Notes: generated by a model from the sequence alone, not told the origin. A stretch of 64,000 nt of DNA from an uncultured Commensalibacter sp. (GCA_945266285.1 CALYOP010000008.1:1-64000); one strand, 5' to 3'; shown: positions 36,762 through 47,183, counted from the stretch's first letter. Made by a program: numbers and translations.

Positions 36762-38972
36762 TTAACCCTTCATTAAAGCGGTAAAAAAACCATTATTCGC
36801 TTCGCGTAATCGTGCTATAGTAATAACGGAACCCGATGGAAATACCAACCCATCCCCGCCCGCATAAGCAATTACGCGTGCAGGAATATTCTTTTCTTTT
36901 GCATTTTGCAGCAATTTGTCTTTATTCGATGTAACGACAACATAGCGAGCCTGATCTTCGCCAAACCAATATGCTTCGGGACGCATACCACTTTCAGGCA
37001 CATCCAAAGTACATCCAATATTACTTGCTAAAACCATTTCTGTAATTGCAACAAGTAAACCGCCATCTGAAACATCATGACAAGCCAGGATATTTCCATT
37101 CAAAATTTCGTTACGAACAAAATCTCCATTGGCTTTTTCTGTTTGCAAATCTATGGATGGTGGCGCACCTGTTTCTTGTCCCATAATTTCACGTAGCCAA
37201 ATTGTTTGACCAAGGTGACCTTTTGTTTCACCAATGATCACCAATTCACAACCACCAATCAAAGAATTACCAACTGCTTTACTCGTATCTTCAATAACAC
37301 CTAATCCTCCAATTGCCGGTGTTGGTAAAACAGAAACAGCTTTACCCTCTTGATCACGTGTTTCGTTATATAAAGAAACATTTCCACTTACGACAGGAAA
37401 ATCAAGAATTGTGCAGGCTTTTTTCATCCCTTCAATTACATCCGCAATTTGGCCCATTACTTCTGGTTTTTCAGGATTACCAAAATTAAGATTATCCGTA
37501 ACAGCCAAAGGTTTTGCACCCACAGCGGTAATATTTCGCCAGGCTTCAACAACAGCTTGCGCTCCACCTATTTTAGCGTTTGCCGCACAATAACGTGGTG
37601 TACAATCGGTTGTCAAAGCAAGACCAATAGTAGTCTTATCGACCTGAACCAAAGCAGCATCTGCTTTACCGGGACGATATACGGTTTGACCACCAATGGT
37701 ACTGTCATATTGGTTCCATATCCAAGCTCGAGAAGCTAAATCAGCACATCCAAGCAATTGAAGTAATGTTTCTTCAATACTTTTCTCAATTTTTAAATCA
37801 CCAATCGGTGCAGGTGCTGGCGATGGAGCCGTTGGACGATGATAAAGAGGCGCTTCATCAGCCAAGGGTTTTAAAGGAATATCCGCTTCAATTTTTCCAT
37901 TATGGCGAACAACAATATGACCTGTATCGGTTAGATGTCCAATAATAGCAAAATCCAATTCCCATTTTTCGAAAATCTGTTTTGCTACATCGGTACGATC
38001 AGGACGCAAAATCATTAACATGCGTTCCTGACTTTCGGACAACATCATTTCATAAGCAGTCATGTGGGACTCACGTTGTGGAACATGATCAAGATCAAGT
38101 TCAATACCAACGCCACCTTTTCCAGCCATTTCAACTGCAGAAGAAGTTAAACCCGCAGCCCCCATATCTTGAATAGCAACAATCGCATCCGTTTCCATAA
38201 GCTCTAAACAAGCTTCAATAAGAAGCTTTTCAACGAAAGGATCACCAACTTGAACCGTTGGACGTTTTGATGCCGCATCCTCATCAAATTCTGCAGATGC
38301 CATCGTTGCACCGTGAATACCGTCTCTACCTGTTTTAGAACCGACGTAAATCACAGGATTACCAATACCCGCTGCAGCCGACAAAAATATCTTATCTTTT
38401 CGTGCGACACCAACCGTCATGGCATTAACTAATGGATTGCCATTATAACTGGAATGAAAATTGACTTCACCACCGACCGTTGGCACACCAACGCAATTTC
38501 CATACCCTCCGATGCCACGCACTACTCCATCAACAATATGCCGTGTTGAAGAATGATCTGGACTACCAAAACGTAACGCATTAAGATTAGCAATCGGTCT
38601 GGCACCCATGGTAAACACGTCCCTCAGAATTCCCCCTACCCCCGTAGCGGCGCCCTGATAAGGTTCGATGAAAGACGGATGATTATGACTTTCCATTTTA
38701 AAAATGGCTGCAAAACCTTGACCAATATCGACCACACCTGCATTTTCACCAGGTCCATGAATAACCCAAGGTGCTTTGGTCGGTAATGTTTTCAACCATG
38801 CCCGCGAAGACTTATAAGAACAATGTTCTGACCACATAACAGAGAAGATGCCAAGTTCGGTCAAACTCGGGTTACGCCCCATAATTGTTAGAACTTTGGC
38901 ATATTCCTCTGTTGAAAGCCCAAATTCACTAGCTAATTTTTCATTAACGATGGGTTGTTGCTTTTTATTCAT
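36762..38972 (-). CDS. purL: Phosphoribosylformylglycinamidine synthase subunit PurL
   Basis: Synthetase subunit of the three-part FGAM synthase (PurL-PurQ-PurS) in the fourth step of purine synthesis. Its 736 residues match the small PurL form. Motifs include [58 protein letters not shown], and the second-half [16 protein letters not shown] and [10 protein letters not shown]. It overlaps purQ by four bases. Confidence 0.97.
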   Translation of the reverse strand: MNKKQQPIVNEKLASEFGLSTEEYAKVLTIMGRNPSLTELGIFSVMWSEHCSYKSSRAWLKTLPTKAPWVIHGPGENAGVVDIGQGFAAIFKMESHNHPSFIEPYQGAATGVGGILRDVFTMGARPIANLNALRFGSPDHSSTRHIVDGVVRGIGGYGNCVGVPTVGGEVNFHSSYNGNPLVNAMTVGVARKDKIFLSAAAGIGNPVIYVGSKTGRDGIHGATMASAEFDEDAASKRPTVQVGDPFVEKLLIEACLELMETDAIVAIQDMGAAGLTSSAVEMAGKGGVGIELDLDHVPQRESHMTAYEMMLSESQERMLMILRPDRTDVAKQIFEKWELDFAIIGHLTDTGHIVVRHNGKIEADIPLKPLADEAPLYHRPTAPSPAPAPIGDLKIEKSIEETLLQLLGCADLASRAWIWNQYDSTIGGQTVYRPGKADAALVQVDKTTIGLALTTDCTPRYCAANAKIGGAQAVVEAWRNITAVGAKPLAVTDNLNFGNPEKPEVMGQIADVIEGMKKACTILDFPVVSGNVSLYNETRDQEGKAVSVLPTPAIGGLGVIEDTSKAVGNSLIGGCELVIIGETKGHLGQTIWLREIMGQETGAPPSIDLQTEKANGDFVRNEILNGNILACHDVSDGGLLVAITEMVLASNIGCTLDVPESGMRPEAYWFGEDQARYVVVTSNKDKLLQNAKEKNIPARVIAYAGGDGLVFPSGSVITIARLREANNGFFTALMKG

Positions 38973-39670
38973 TGGGTTAGGGTCTCCATTATCCCTTGAA
39001 AGAGAGGTTTACCATCATCGCCACCCATTAAGGGATCAACCAAATCTTCTGGATGAGGCATCATGCCACATATACGACCATTTTCGCTAATTATACCGGC
39101 GATTGCGTTGATACTGCCATTTGGATTTAAGGTTTGATCTTGTGGATCAACTTTACCAGAAGCCGAAGCATAACGGAAAACAATCCGATTATCATCTTCA
39201 AGCATTTTTAATGTCTTGGTATCGGCAAAATAATTTCCATCACCATGGGCCATCGGTGTAAGGAAAACATCCCCTTTTTTCCAACCATTTGTATAAGGCG
39301 TATCATCCCGTTCAACACGAAGATAACAGTCTTGAGACAAGAAACGGAGGCTAGCATTCGGTAATAACGCACCAGGTAATAACCCCGCTTCGGTAAGGAT
39401 TTGAAATCCATTACAAACACCTAGGACATAACCGCCATTCTTTGCAAAATGACTAATTTCCTGCATGATTGGTGAATGTGCAGCCATGGCACCACATCGT
39501 AAATAATCACCGTAACTAAATCCACCAGGCAGAACAATAAGATCAACTTTGGGCAAATGCGTTTCACGATGCCAGATAATTGTAGGGGTATGACCCGTCA
39601 CCCGTTCAAATGCCAGCACCATATCCCGTTCACGATTAATCCCCGGAAAAACAACAATCCCTATTTTCAT
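38969..39670 (-). CDS. purQ: Phosphoribosylformylglycinamidine synthase subunit PurQ
   Basis: Class I glutaminase subunit that supplies ammonia to PurL. The nucleophile Cys is in [11 protein letters not shown], and the catalytic His-Glu pair is in [11 protein letters not shown]. The N-terminal [11 protein letters not shown] and [15 protein letters not shown] are typical. 233 residues is full length. It overlaps the gene on each side by four bases. Confidence 0.96.
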   Translation of the reverse strand: MKIGIVVFPGINRERDMVLAFERVTGHTPTIIWHRETHLPKVDLIVLPGGFSYGDYLRCGAMAAHSPIMQEISHFAKNGGYVLGVCNGFQILTEAGLLPGALLPNASLRFLSQDCYLRVERDDTPYTNGWKKGDVFLTPMAHGDGNYFADTKTLKMLEDDNRIVFRYASASGKVDPQDQTLNPNGSINAIAGIISENGRICGMMPHPEDLVDPLMGGDDGKPLFQGIMETLTQ

Positions 39671-40101
39671 GGATTTTTTCCATTTTCCAATTTGGGTGGC
39701 GTAACAGCTGTCTTCGGCGTAGTTGTCACATATTTACAGGGGTAGGCTTCATGCAGTGCTGTAAAAACCGAAGCACCTACAGGTTGAGATAATTTATCAG
39801 AATTTTTTAACAACCATGCAACAACTTGATCACGCATGTCTTTGCCAGAAACCAATGGAGGAATACAGAAGCCTGCAGGTGCTTGCGTATCTCCCTCGTT
39901 TTTAGCAAACGCCTTCGATAAAATACCAGCATCAGCAACACCGCTAATATAAGCATCGCAGATTTGTAGACTTGATTCTTTTTTACAAAGCTGCAAAAAT
40001 CGACCACTTAGCATTGGTGTTATTCTTTGTGCTGATGCCATCTGAGAAACACTTGCGCCAATCAAAACCACACCACAGAGCGTTAGCAATTTTTTTCTCA
40101 T
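39667..40101 (-). CDS. Secreted Rap1a/Tai-domain-like protein inside the purine operon
   Basis: A 144-residue exported protein with a signal peptide (about 1-24, cleavage near ASA/Q). The mature part has the pattern of Rap1a/Tai immunity-like domains: [24 protein letters not shown] with paired cysteines, an APAGFCIPP segment, then helical VVAWLLKN and HEAYPC. In the named family some members neutralise type VI amidase effectors; many are orphan periplasmic proteins, and no effector is visible here. It overlaps purS upstream and purQ downstream by four bases each, so it is translated as part of the purine operon. Confidence 0.75.
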   Translation of the reverse strand: MRKKLLTLCGVVLIGASVSQMASAQRITPMLSGRFLQLCKKESSLQICDAYISGVADAGILSKAFAKNEGDTQAPAGFCIPPLVSGKDMRDQVVAWLLKNSDKLSQPVGASVFTALHEAYPCKYVTTTPKTAVTPPKLENGKNP

Positions 40102-40340
40102 GATAAAACCTCAACTTCGAAATTTTCGATCACACCATTAACCAAAAGCTTTTGCGCCATTTCTGTGGTGCGTTGCTTAGCTTTTTCCGAAGATGTTTCT
40201 GTTAATTCAAGGTCGATGACCTTCCCTACTCTTACATCTTGCACTTCAGAAAATTCAAGATTGTGCAATTTCTGATTAATGGCTTTTCCCTGCGGATCAA
40301 GGACACCCTGTTTTAACATGACAACCAAGCGAACTTTCAT
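40098..40340 (-). CDS. purS: Phosphoribosylformylglycinamidine synthase subunit PurS
   Basis: An 80-residue structural subunit that bridges PurL and PurQ. VRLVVMLKQGVLDPQGKAI at the N-terminus and VQDVRVGKVIDLEL are the family signature. Its ATG overlaps the last base of the purC stop. Confidence 0.95.
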   Translation of the reverse strand: MKVRLVVMLKQGVLDPQGKAINQKLHNLEFSEVQDVRVGKVIDLELTETSSEKAKQRTTEMAQKLLVNGVIENFEVEVLS

Positions 40341-41122
40341 TAGATGCTCTCCAACCCTTTACCATTCGATGTTTCTGTATTTGTCTCTGAGGAATTCATT
40401 TCAGGAAATATACCAAGACGGCGTGCGACTTCTTGATAAGCTTCTTCAACTTTTCCTAAATCACGACGAAAACGATCTTTATCAAGTTTTTCACCGCTTT
40501 GGACGTCCCAGAAACGGCAATTATCGGGTGAAATTTCGTCAGCTAAAACAACGTGCATTTCATCATTTTCCCATACACGTCCAAATTCAAGTTTAAAATC
40601 CACCAATTGGATACCGATCCCTAAAAACAAACCGCTTAGAAAATCGTTAATTCGAAAGGTATAAGCTGTAATTTCATCCATTTCCTGTGGCGTTGCCCAG
40701 TCAAAAGCAGAAATATGTTCTTCGGAAACGATTGGATCGTTGAGTTCATCATTTTTTAGATAAAATTCAACAATAGACCTTGGAAGGCGTGTTCCTTCTT
40801 CAATACCGAGACGTTTGGATATGCTACCTGCTGCAATATTCCTGACAACAACTTCCAGAGGAATAATTTCTACGGTTTTAACCAATTGCTCGCGCATGTT
40901 CAGCCGTTTTATAAAGTGAGTGGGAATACCAATTTCCCCGATTTTTAACATCAAATACTCACTAATACGGTTATTCAACACGCCTTTTCCCGTAATAATC
41001 CCTTTTTTGGCACCATTACCGGCAGTAGCATCATCTTTGAAATATTGTACAATTGTTCCAGGTTCCGGCCCCTCATAGAGGATCTTAGCCTTTCCTTCGT
41101 AAATTTGACGGCGACGGGTCAT
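40340..41122 (-). CDS. purC: SAICAR synthase
   Basis: Phosphoribosylaminoimidazole-succinocarboxamide synthase, 260 residues. [20 protein letters not shown] is the ATP-binding start, and [37 protein letters not shown] and [14 protein letters not shown] are catalytic segments. I use the ATG at 41122, five bases after AAGGA; two or three upstream in-frame ATGs would add residues absent from the family. It leads the operon purC-purS-Rap1a-purQ-purL-bolA-grxD. Confidence 0.95.
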   Translation of the reverse strand: MTRRRQIYEGKAKILYEGPEPGTIVQYFKDDATAGNGAKKGIITGKGVLNNRISEYLMLKIGEIGIPTHFIKRLNMREQLVKTVEIIPLEVVVRNIAAGSISKRLGIEEGTRLPRSIVEFYLKNDELNDPIVSEEHISAFDWATPQEMDEITAYTFRINDFLSGLFLGIGIQLVDFKLEFGRVWENDEMHVVLADEISPDNCRFWDVQSGEKLDKDRFRRDLGKVEEAYQEVARRLGIFPEMNSSETNTETSNGKGLESI

Positions 41123-41269
41123 ACGCATCCTTAATTCTATCATGGTTGGATCATATACATCGAATACCATGCAGCTCAGAAACTATAATATAGCTATTTC
41201 CTATATATTATTGGAAGGATAGTTCTGATTACAAGGCATCAACATCGTTATAAAGCGTTAGATATCCAT

Positions 41270-42604
41270 TTATTCTTCAAAAACACGATTAAAAATATAG
41301 TCGACATTCTGAATATGCATTGATCCATCCATCGCTTTATCAAGAATTTCAGGAGCAACATGTCCCGTAATTTCAGGATCAGCATCCAGATTTTCACGGA
41401 AACTTTTTCCTTCTGCCGTACCAAGTTTTGTCCATGTTTGCATCGCACAACGTTGAACAATCCGATAAGCCTGTTCACGTGATAATCCAGCCCGAGCCAA
41501 AGCCAATAAAACTTCACCGGAATGAACCACACCCCCCAAACTTTCCAAATTAGCTTGCATCTGGTGAGGATAAACAACTAATTTTTCCATCATCCCTGAA
41601 AGACGTGCTAATGCGAAATCCAAAGCAATGGTTCCATCGGGACATATTACACGTTCTACAGAAGAATGGCTAATATCACGTTCATGCCACAAAGCTACAT
41701 TTTCCAGCGCAGGAATAACATGCGATCTTACCAATCGTGCAAGTCCTGTCAGATTTTCAGATAAAACCGGATTACGTTTATGTGGCATAGCAGACGAACC
41801 CTTTTGACCCGCATGGAAGAATTCTTCGGCTTCACGAACTTCTGAACGTTGTAAATGACGGATTTCAGTTGCTAAACGTTCAATAGAGCTCGCAATAACA
41901 GCTAGCGTGCAGAAAAATGCTGCATGGCGATCACGTGGAATAACTTGGGTTGATACCGGTTCAGCAACAAGACCTAATTGTTGGGCAACATAGGATTCGA
42001 TACGTGGATCAATATGGGCATAAGTTCCTACAGCACCAGATATAGCACAAGTAGCAACCTCTTTTCTTGCAGCGACAAGACGTTCCCGATTACGCATAAA
42101 TTCAGCATAATATCCAGCCAATTTAACACCAAAGGTCGTAGGTTCCGCGTGAATACCGTGACTACGTCCAATTGTTAATGTATATTTATGCGCATAAGCT
42201 TGGGATTTAAGCGCTTTAAGAACATTATCCAAATCTTCAAGCAAAATATCAGCAGCTTGGGTTATCTGAACGGCTAAACATGTATCCAGCACATCCGATG
42301 AAGTCATTCCCAAATGCACAAAACGGCTATCTTCGCCAATTTTTCCAGCCAGCCAAGTTAAAAAAGCAATGACATCGTGTCGAACTTCGGCCTCAATCTT
42401 TTCGATGGCGTTAACGTCATCCGGACCAAAAACTTCCATTGCAGTATCGCCATTTCTACGGATAGCAACTGCTGCTTCTTGTGGAATAAAACCAAATTTA
42501 GCCATCGCTTCACAGGCTAGGGCTTCAATCTCAAACCATATCCGATAACGGTTTTCTGGTGCCCAGATATTTGTCATTACGGGTCGACTATAACGCGGTA
42601 TCAT
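41270..42604 (-). CDS. purB: Adenylosuccinate lyase
   Basis: Cleaves SAICAR and adenylosuccinate in purine synthesis. The fumarase-superfamily signature SSAMPHKRNPVLSENL contains the catalytic serine loop, and TIGRSHGIHAEPTTFG holds the general acid histidine. The N-terminal MIPRYSRPVMTNIWAPENR is typical of the bacterial enzyme. At 444 residues it is full length. It lies about 150 bases upstream of purC, probably in the same transcription unit, and is divergent from the TerC gene. Confidence 0.96.
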   Translation of the reverse strand: MIPRYSRPVMTNIWAPENRYRIWFEIEALACEAMAKFGFIPQEAAVAIRRNGDTAMEVFGPDDVNAIEKIEAEVRHDVIAFLTWLAGKIGEDSRFVHLGMTSSDVLDTCLAVQITQAADILLEDLDNVLKALKSQAYAHKYTLTIGRSHGIHAEPTTFGVKLAGYYAEFMRNRERLVAARKEVATCAISGAVGTYAHIDPRIESYVAQQLGLVAEPVSTQVIPRDRHAAFFCTLAVIASSIERLATEIRHLQRSEVREAEEFFHAGQKGSSAMPHKRNPVLSENLTGLARLVRSHVIPALENVALWHERDISHSSVERVICPDGTIALDFALARLSGMMEKLVVYPHQMQANLESLGGVVHSGEVLLALARAGLSREQAYRIVQRCAMQTWTKLGTAEGKSFRENLDADPEITGHVAPEILDKAMDGSMHIQNVDYIFNRVFEE

Positions 42605-42704
42605 AATTCCCGCTTCCTTTCTTCAATCAGATAGCTTAAAAAAAGGCTATAACATAATTTTTAATTTTTTCGTCTAGCTATTTAAAAATAATTGTTATCA
42701 TTTC

Positions 42705-42728
42705 ACCTTTCGGCAAAAGGTTCTTTTT
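42705..42728 (+). promoter_or_regulatory. Leader hairpin with T-tract just before the TerC gene
   Basis: ACCTTT (42705-42710) pairs with AAAGGT (42716-42721) around the loop CGGCA, followed by TCTTTTT. The 3' arm contains AAAGG, the only candidate ribosome binding site, so the hairpin could act as an attenuator or hide the site. TerC genes elsewhere are often controlled by manganese-sensing leaders, but I do not see the conserved yybP-ykoY motifs. Confidence 0.35.
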
Positions 42729-42732
42729 CATC

Positions 42733-43344
42733 ATGTTGGACATGATTCTTACCGATCTCATTGGCATATTCCGCATCTTGCTAATCGATATTACAATGGC
42801 TGCGGATAATGCCATTGCAATTGGCCTTTCTATTGCCGGATTACCAGAAAAAAAGAAAAAAGCAGCGCTTTTCTGGGGAATTACCGCTGCTGCAATTATT
42901 CGAATTCTATTTGCGATCATCGTTCAATTTCTACTGAACGTTCCAGGGCTTAATTTAGTTGGCGGTTTGCTGTTGTTTTGGGTTTGCTGGGCTATGTTTC
43001 AGGGAATAAGAAATCCTACAGAAGATACGCATTCTCAGGAAAATGTTCCTTCCTTGAAAGGAAAAAGCCTTGGTAGGGCTATTTTAAGCATTGTCATTGC
43101 TGATATTTCTATGAGTATGGATAATGTTCTGGGTGTAGCCGGCGCTGCTGACGATAATATTTGGCTTTTAATCATTGGTTTGGGTTTATCTGTAATTTTA
43201 ATGGGTTTCGCCGCAAGTTTAATCGTTCTATTACTGGAACGTTATCGCTGGATTGCCTGGGTTGGACTTTTGATTATTCTTAGCGTTGCTTTTGAACTTT
43301 GTTACAAAGGAAGTGTGCAGCTTTATCACCTTTGGCCTATTTAA
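42733..43344 (+). CDS. TerC family membrane protein (YjbE-like, putative manganese exporter)
   Basis: A 203-residue integral membrane protein with six or seven hydrophobic segments. Paired acidic motifs of the TerC family are present: DITMAADNAIAIGLSIAGLP near the N-terminus and VIADISMSMDNVLGVAGA in the second half. Related proteins export Mn2+ or load metal into exported enzymes. It is followed 21 bases later by slt and then a cinA-type gene. It is distinct from the longer DUF475 protein at 3863-4930. Confidence 0.88.
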   Translation: MLDMILTDLIGIFRILLIDITMAADNAIAIGLSIAGLPEKKKKAALFWGITAAAIIRILFAIIVQFLLNVPGLNLVGGLLLFWVCWAMFQGIRNPTEDTHSQENVPSLKGKSLGRAILSIVIADISMSMDNVLGVAGAADDNIWLLIIGLGLSVILMGFAASLIVLLLERYRWIAWVGLLIILSVAFELCYKGSVQLYHLWPI

Positions 43345-43365
43345 CGATCAAGAATTGATAATTTT

Positions 43366-45339
43366 ATGAGACAAAATCTATATCGAAACTCCCGCGTTTC
43401 TACTTTTTCATTTACAAGTTTTCTAACAGGCGTATTTTTTATCCTTACCGGTTGTAGCCACAGTGAACCTCCGAATAGATTTTCCCAAAATTCACCACTT
43501 CCAACGAAATCAATCAATCAAGATATCCAATCAAATACCCCCCTATCGGATAAGGTTAATAATTACTTACGTCTTTTACAGGCAGATGGTGGAACAACCG
43601 AAGAATATGAACGTTTTTTAACTCAAAATATTGATTGGCCTAATCGGACCATTTTGTTCAAACGCTTGCAAACAGCATTACAACAGGAAACAAACCCTGC
43701 GGTTATATCAAGGATCTGCAACAATCAGCCTTTAAATCTACCCTCAGCGCTTGTTTTTTGTGCACAACAGACAAAACCGACGGCATTTTTAATTGAACGA
43801 GCTCGAAATACATGGATTAACGGTGCTAGACAATTATCGGATGAACAGCTGTTACTTAATCAATTTAACAAATATTTTACGACAGAAGATCAATGGAAAC
43901 GCTTTGACACGCTAATATCAAACAATGCATTATCCGCTGCATCACGGCAAATTAAACGTTTAAAATCAGATCAGCAAAATTTAGCAAATGTGCGACTGGC
44001 TTTTATTCAAAATGATTCGAATGCGGAAACGCTATTTGCAAAATTAGATAAAAATCAACAAAGCGACCCTGCATTAACCTATAACCATCTTCGTTGGCTA
44101 CGCCTGCAAATGCGTGAAGATGAAGCGATTAAGTTATGGCAAAGTCAGGGTTTTGAAGCCGAACGTATTTTGGATAATGAAGCGTTCTGGAACGAGCGTA
44201 ACCGTTTAATACGTGCCTTAATTGATAAAAATAACTATAAAGATGCTTATCTTTTATCGACAGCTCAAGCATGTAGTATCAATAGTTGTAAAGCTGATTC
44301 CGCTTTCCTTGCGGGTTGGATTGCATTACGTCGCTTAAATAAACCAGGTGATGCAAGCAATCATTTTTTAATGCTTACCAAAGCCAATTCCGTTTTAACA
44401 CTTAGTCGTGGTTATTATTGGTTGGGTAGAGCCCGACAAATAGCCGGTGATGCCGAAGGTGCCAAAAAAGCTTGGGAACAAGCAGCAACATATCCTACAA
44501 GTTTTTATGGTCAGTTAGCAATTTCATCGCTTCATCATAGAAAAAATATTCTTTTTAACGCTGATAACATAGCCGATATTTTAAAATCTTATCTGAATCG
44601 TATAGAGCCCATATCTTGGACACAAAGCGATTTAAATTCTTTTAAAAACAATGAATTATTTCAAGCTGCTAAGATTCTTGTTCAACAAGATGATCGCGTC
44701 CATGCAAGAATATTCTTATTACGTCTTAACCAATTAAAAAACGATGCCAAGTCTCAGGCAATAAATGCTTTTTTAGCTAACCAAATGAATATGCCAGAAG
44801 ACGCTGTTGCTATTGCTAGAAATGCAAGCAGTAAAGGTATTATAACCTTATTAAAAGATGGATGGCCTATCCCTTATACTTATGAGTCCGTTATCCTACC
44901 CAAAGGACTTGCTTTAGGGATCATGCGGCAAGAAAGCGGTTTTAACCCTACAATTGTAAGTCGCGCCAAAGCATATGGATTAATGCAGCTTTTACCGAGT
45001 ACTGCACGGCAAACTGCAACACAAATCGGATTACCAGCGACCATGGGAAATCCAGGAAATCTAGTCGTTCCAAAAAATAATATTAAATTAGGCACCGCTT
45101 TTTTATCCAAGCTAATGACCCGATTTAATAATGTCGTTCCTTATGCAGTAGCCGGTTATAACGCAGGGCCACGACGCGTTGATCAGTGGTTGGAAAGCAA
45201 TGGTGATCCAACCCAAAATTCTTTAGACCAAGATCAAATGATTGACTGGATCGAATTAATTCCAATTACTGAAACACGCAATTATGTTCAACGCGTATTA
45301 GAAAACACTTTTATTTATCAAGCAATAGAAAACGAATAA
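43366..45339 (+). CDS. Soluble lytic murein transglycosylase (Slt70-like), lipoprotein signal
   Basis: A 657-residue peptidoglycan-cleaving enzyme. The signal ends in a lipobox-like LTGC, so it may be lipid-anchored rather than soluble. A long alpha-superhelical U-shaped region (about 60-490) precedes the catalytic domain: IMRQESGFNP with the catalytic Glu, then AKAYGLMQLLPSTA, and VAGYNAGPRRV near the C-terminus. It probably releases 1,6-anhydro-muropeptides during growth. It lies 12 bases before the cinA-type gene. Confidence 0.92.
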   Translation: MRQNLYRNSRVSTFSFTSFLTGVFFILTGCSHSEPPNRFSQNSPLPTKSINQDIQSNTPLSDKVNNYLRLLQADGGTTEEYERFLTQNIDWPNRTILFKRLQTALQQETNPAVISRICNNQPLNLPSALVFCAQQTKPTAFLIERARNTWINGARQLSDEQLLLNQFNKYFTTEDQWKRFDTLISNNALSAASRQIKRLKSDQQNLANVRLAFIQNDSNAETLFAKLDKNQQSDPALTYNHLRWLRLQMREDEAIKLWQSQGFEAERILDNEAFWNERNRLIRALIDKNNYKDAYLLSTAQACSINSCKADSAFLAGWIALRRLNKPGDASNHFLMLTKANSVLTLSRGYYWLGRARQIAGDAEGAKKAWEQAATYPTSFYGQLAISSLHHRKNILFNADNIADILKSYLNRIEPISWTQSDLNSFKNNELFQAAKILVQQDDRVHARIFLLRLNQLKNDAKSQAINAFLANQMNMPEDAVAIARNASSKGIITLLKDGWPIPYTYESVILPKGLALGIMRQESGFNPTIVSRAKAYGLMQLLPSTARQTATQIGLPATMGNPGNLVVPKNNIKLGTAFLSKLMTRFNNVVPYAVAGYNAGPRRVDQWLESNGDPTQNSLDQDQMIDWIELIPITETRNYVQRVLENTFIYQAIENE

Positions 45340-45351
45340 GGAAAGATTTTC

Positions 45352-45843
45352 ATGTTCAACCAGAAAATAGATATGCTTTCCTCTGCATTTTTACAGCAAT
45401 GTGAAAAAAAACAGCTTCAAATTGTCACGGCTGAAAGTTGTACAGGTGGCTTGATAAGTGCTGCCTTAACCCAACATGCTGGTGCATCAAATTATGTCCA
45501 AGGCGGGTTTGTAACTTATTCCAATGCAATGAAGCAAGAAATACTTAATGTGCCGGCATCCTTTATCAGAGAATTCGGTGCCGTAAGCGAACAAGTCGTC
45601 ATCGCCATGGCTGAAGGTGCATTAAAAAGATGCCCACAAGCTAATCTTTCAGTTTCGGTAAGTGGTATTGCTGGTCCTGGTGGAGGATCAATTGACAAAC
45701 CCGTTGGACTAGTCTGGATTGGTGTTCAATTAAGATCCCGTCGTGCATTAGCACGTTCTTACCATTTCTACGGTACAAGAAACGATATACAATTAAATAC
45801 TGTTGAAACTGCTTTTAATTTATTAAATTTCTATCTTAATTAA
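45352..45843 (+). CDS. CinA-family nicotinamide-nucleotide amidohydrolase (PncC)
   Basis: A 163-residue stand-alone C-terminal CinA domain that deamidates NMN to nicotinate mononucleotide in pyridine-nucleotide recycling. VTAESCTGGLISAALT contains the catalytic Ser, and SVSGIAGPGGGS and KPVGLVWIG are conserved. The larger CinA N-terminal domain is absent, as in the short PncC form. Confidence 0.92.
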   Translation: MFNQKIDMLSSAFLQQCEKKQLQIVTAESCTGGLISAALTQHAGASNYVQGGFVTYSNAMKQEILNVPASFIREFGAVSEQVVIAMAEGALKRCPQANLSVSVSGIAGPGGGSIDKPVGLVWIGVQLRSRRALARSYHFYGTRNDIQLNTVETAFNLLNFYLN

Positions 45844-45847
45844 AAAA

Positions 45848-45871
45848 AAGCCCTTCAAATTTGAAGGGCTT
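45848..45871 (-). terminator. Strong intrinsic terminator of the proline-rich secreted gene
   Basis: A perfect 12-bp inverted repeat, AAGCCCTTCAAA/TTTGAAGGGCTT. On the minus strand it runs straight into TTTTTTT. It lies 27 bases after the minus-strand stop and immediately after the convergent cinA-type stop. Confidence 0.9.
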
Positions 45872-45898
45872 CCGATAACTTATTGATTATACAATAAA

Positions 45899-46471
45899 TT
45901 ATTGAACAGGAGGCATATTGTTAGGAGCAACCGCACCAGGAGCTGGTGGTGGAACTGCTGTTGTTCCAGTACCTGGAACGGTATAGTTTTGAGGTGGAAC
46001 AACAGTTGTTGGTGCTACAGGTGTGCCAGGAACAGCAACAGCTGGGCCATTTGCTGGCGTTGCTGGAGATGTGACAATTGCACCTGGTGTTGGAGATGTA
46101 ACTTCAGCACTACCAGCAGGCCCTGTTCCTGTAACTACTGCTGATGGTCCTGATGGATTAGGAACATATGGAGTTCCTTTGGTTACAATTGGTGCAGGCG
46201 TTTGAACACCCTGAGGCGTTACAATTGGCGCAGATTGTGAAGAACGTGCATCTTGAAGGCTACGTGCGTTCAGATCATCTGTTGATGCGTCACCATTTCT
46301 ATATTGATGACCACGATAGCTATGACCCTTCTTTTTATTATGTACTACGTGTGTTTTATGCGATTTATGCACATTTACCTTTGAAGAAGCCCCATTTGTT
46401 CCGGCTGCTATAGCGGGAACAGTGAAAGCCAATGATAAAGCAAAAAGTGATAATTTGAAAACTGATTTCAT
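45899..46471 (-). CDS. Secreted His/Lys- then Pro/Val/Thr-rich protein of unknown function
   Basis: A 190-residue low-complexity exported protein. The signal peptide is about 1-22 (ends AIA/A). Next comes a short basic stretch rich in His, Lys and Arg (about 32-60), then a long Pro/Val/Thr/Ala/Gly-rich tail (about 80-190) with irregular TP, VTP and PGT repeats and no cysteines. No domain is recognised. The composition suggests an extended envelope or wall-spanning linker, similar in character to the small basic secreted protein at 35674-36033. It has a strong terminator and a 265-base upstream region of its own. Confidence 0.65.
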   Translation of the reverse strand: MKSVFKLSLFALSLAFTVPAIAAGTNGASSKVNVHKSHKTHVVHNKKKGHSYRGHQYRNGDASTDDLNARSLQDARSSQSAPIVTPQGVQTPAPIVTKGTPYVPNPSGPSAVVTGTGPAGSAEVTSPTPGAIVTSPATPANGPAVAVPGTPVAPTTVVPPQNYTVPGTGTTAVPPPAPGAVAPNNMPPVQ

Positions 46472-46736
46472 AACTTGTCCTTTACGATTTTAGGCTTTCT
46501 TAACAATTAGACTTTTACATTGCATTTGTTAAACAAAAACATTAGTAAAATCGTTCAACTTTTGTCTACTTGCTACATACAAAGCGCTACATTTTCTTTA
46601 ATTCTATCTATTATTCTAAAAAAAACAAGCCTCGTAACGCTTTGGATATTATAAATATTTAAAAATATATATGACAATAACCGTTCATGTCACAAACGTA
46701 ACATTTTTGCATCGTTTTTAATTTTAAATTAAAATC

Positions 46737-47183
46737 TTATTTCGAAATTTTATTCAAGCCGTAAATTTCATCTGCCCGTTTGACAAATGCTGTGACCATT
46801 CTTTGAACAGTCTCATTAAACACCGCACCAATTGCCATTTGTAAAATTCGAGAACGGAATTCGAAATCGACATAAAAATCGATCAAACAACCATTAGGAT
46901 CATCAATAAAACGCCATTTATTATTTAAATATTTTAAAGGACCCCGGTCATAGGAAACGGTAATTTCGTGAGGTCGATTAAGTTCTACACGGCTGCCAAA
47001 TTGCTCGCGAAATGGACCAAACCCTACTTTTAAATCGGCAAGCAGTAATTTTTCATCACGATAACGAATAACCGCACCTGTACACCACGGAAGAAATTCA
47101 GGATAAAGATCAACAGCAGCAACCAAGTTAAACATTTGTTCAGAGGTATAGGGAATGGAACGCTTTTCAGCGTGGGTCGGCAT
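46737..47183 (-). CDS. COQ10/RatA-type ubiquinone-binding START-like protein
   Basis: A 148-residue START/SRPBCC-fold protein. YTSEQMFNLVAAVDLYPEFLPWC is the conserved N-terminal helix and ligand-pocket region, and the GPFREQFGSRV and LIDFYVDFEFRSRILQ strands follow. Homologues bind ubiquinone and assist respiration (COQ10) or were named RatA for a translation effect; the quinone role is more likely beside lipA. It lies 39 bases downstream of lipA, as in many Alphaproteobacteria. Confidence 0.88.
   Translation of the reverse strand: MPTHAEKRSIPYTSEQMFNLVAAVDLYPEFLPWCTGAVIRYRDEKLLLADLKVGFGPFREQFGSRVELNRPHEITVSYDRGPLKYLNNKWRFIDDPNGCLIDFYVDFEFRSRILQMAIGAVFNETVQRMVTAFVKRADEIYGLNKISK

Noticed and set aside
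42605-42732. yybP-ykoY manganese riboswitch before the TerC gene
   Set aside because: The leader is short and lacks the conserved loop motifs; only a simple hairpin is visible.
45902-46413. Plus-strand open frames with Cys/Trp-rich or Pro/Val-rich translations
   Set aside because: They mirror the repetitive codons of the proline-rich secreted gene on the other strand and lack ribosome binding sites.
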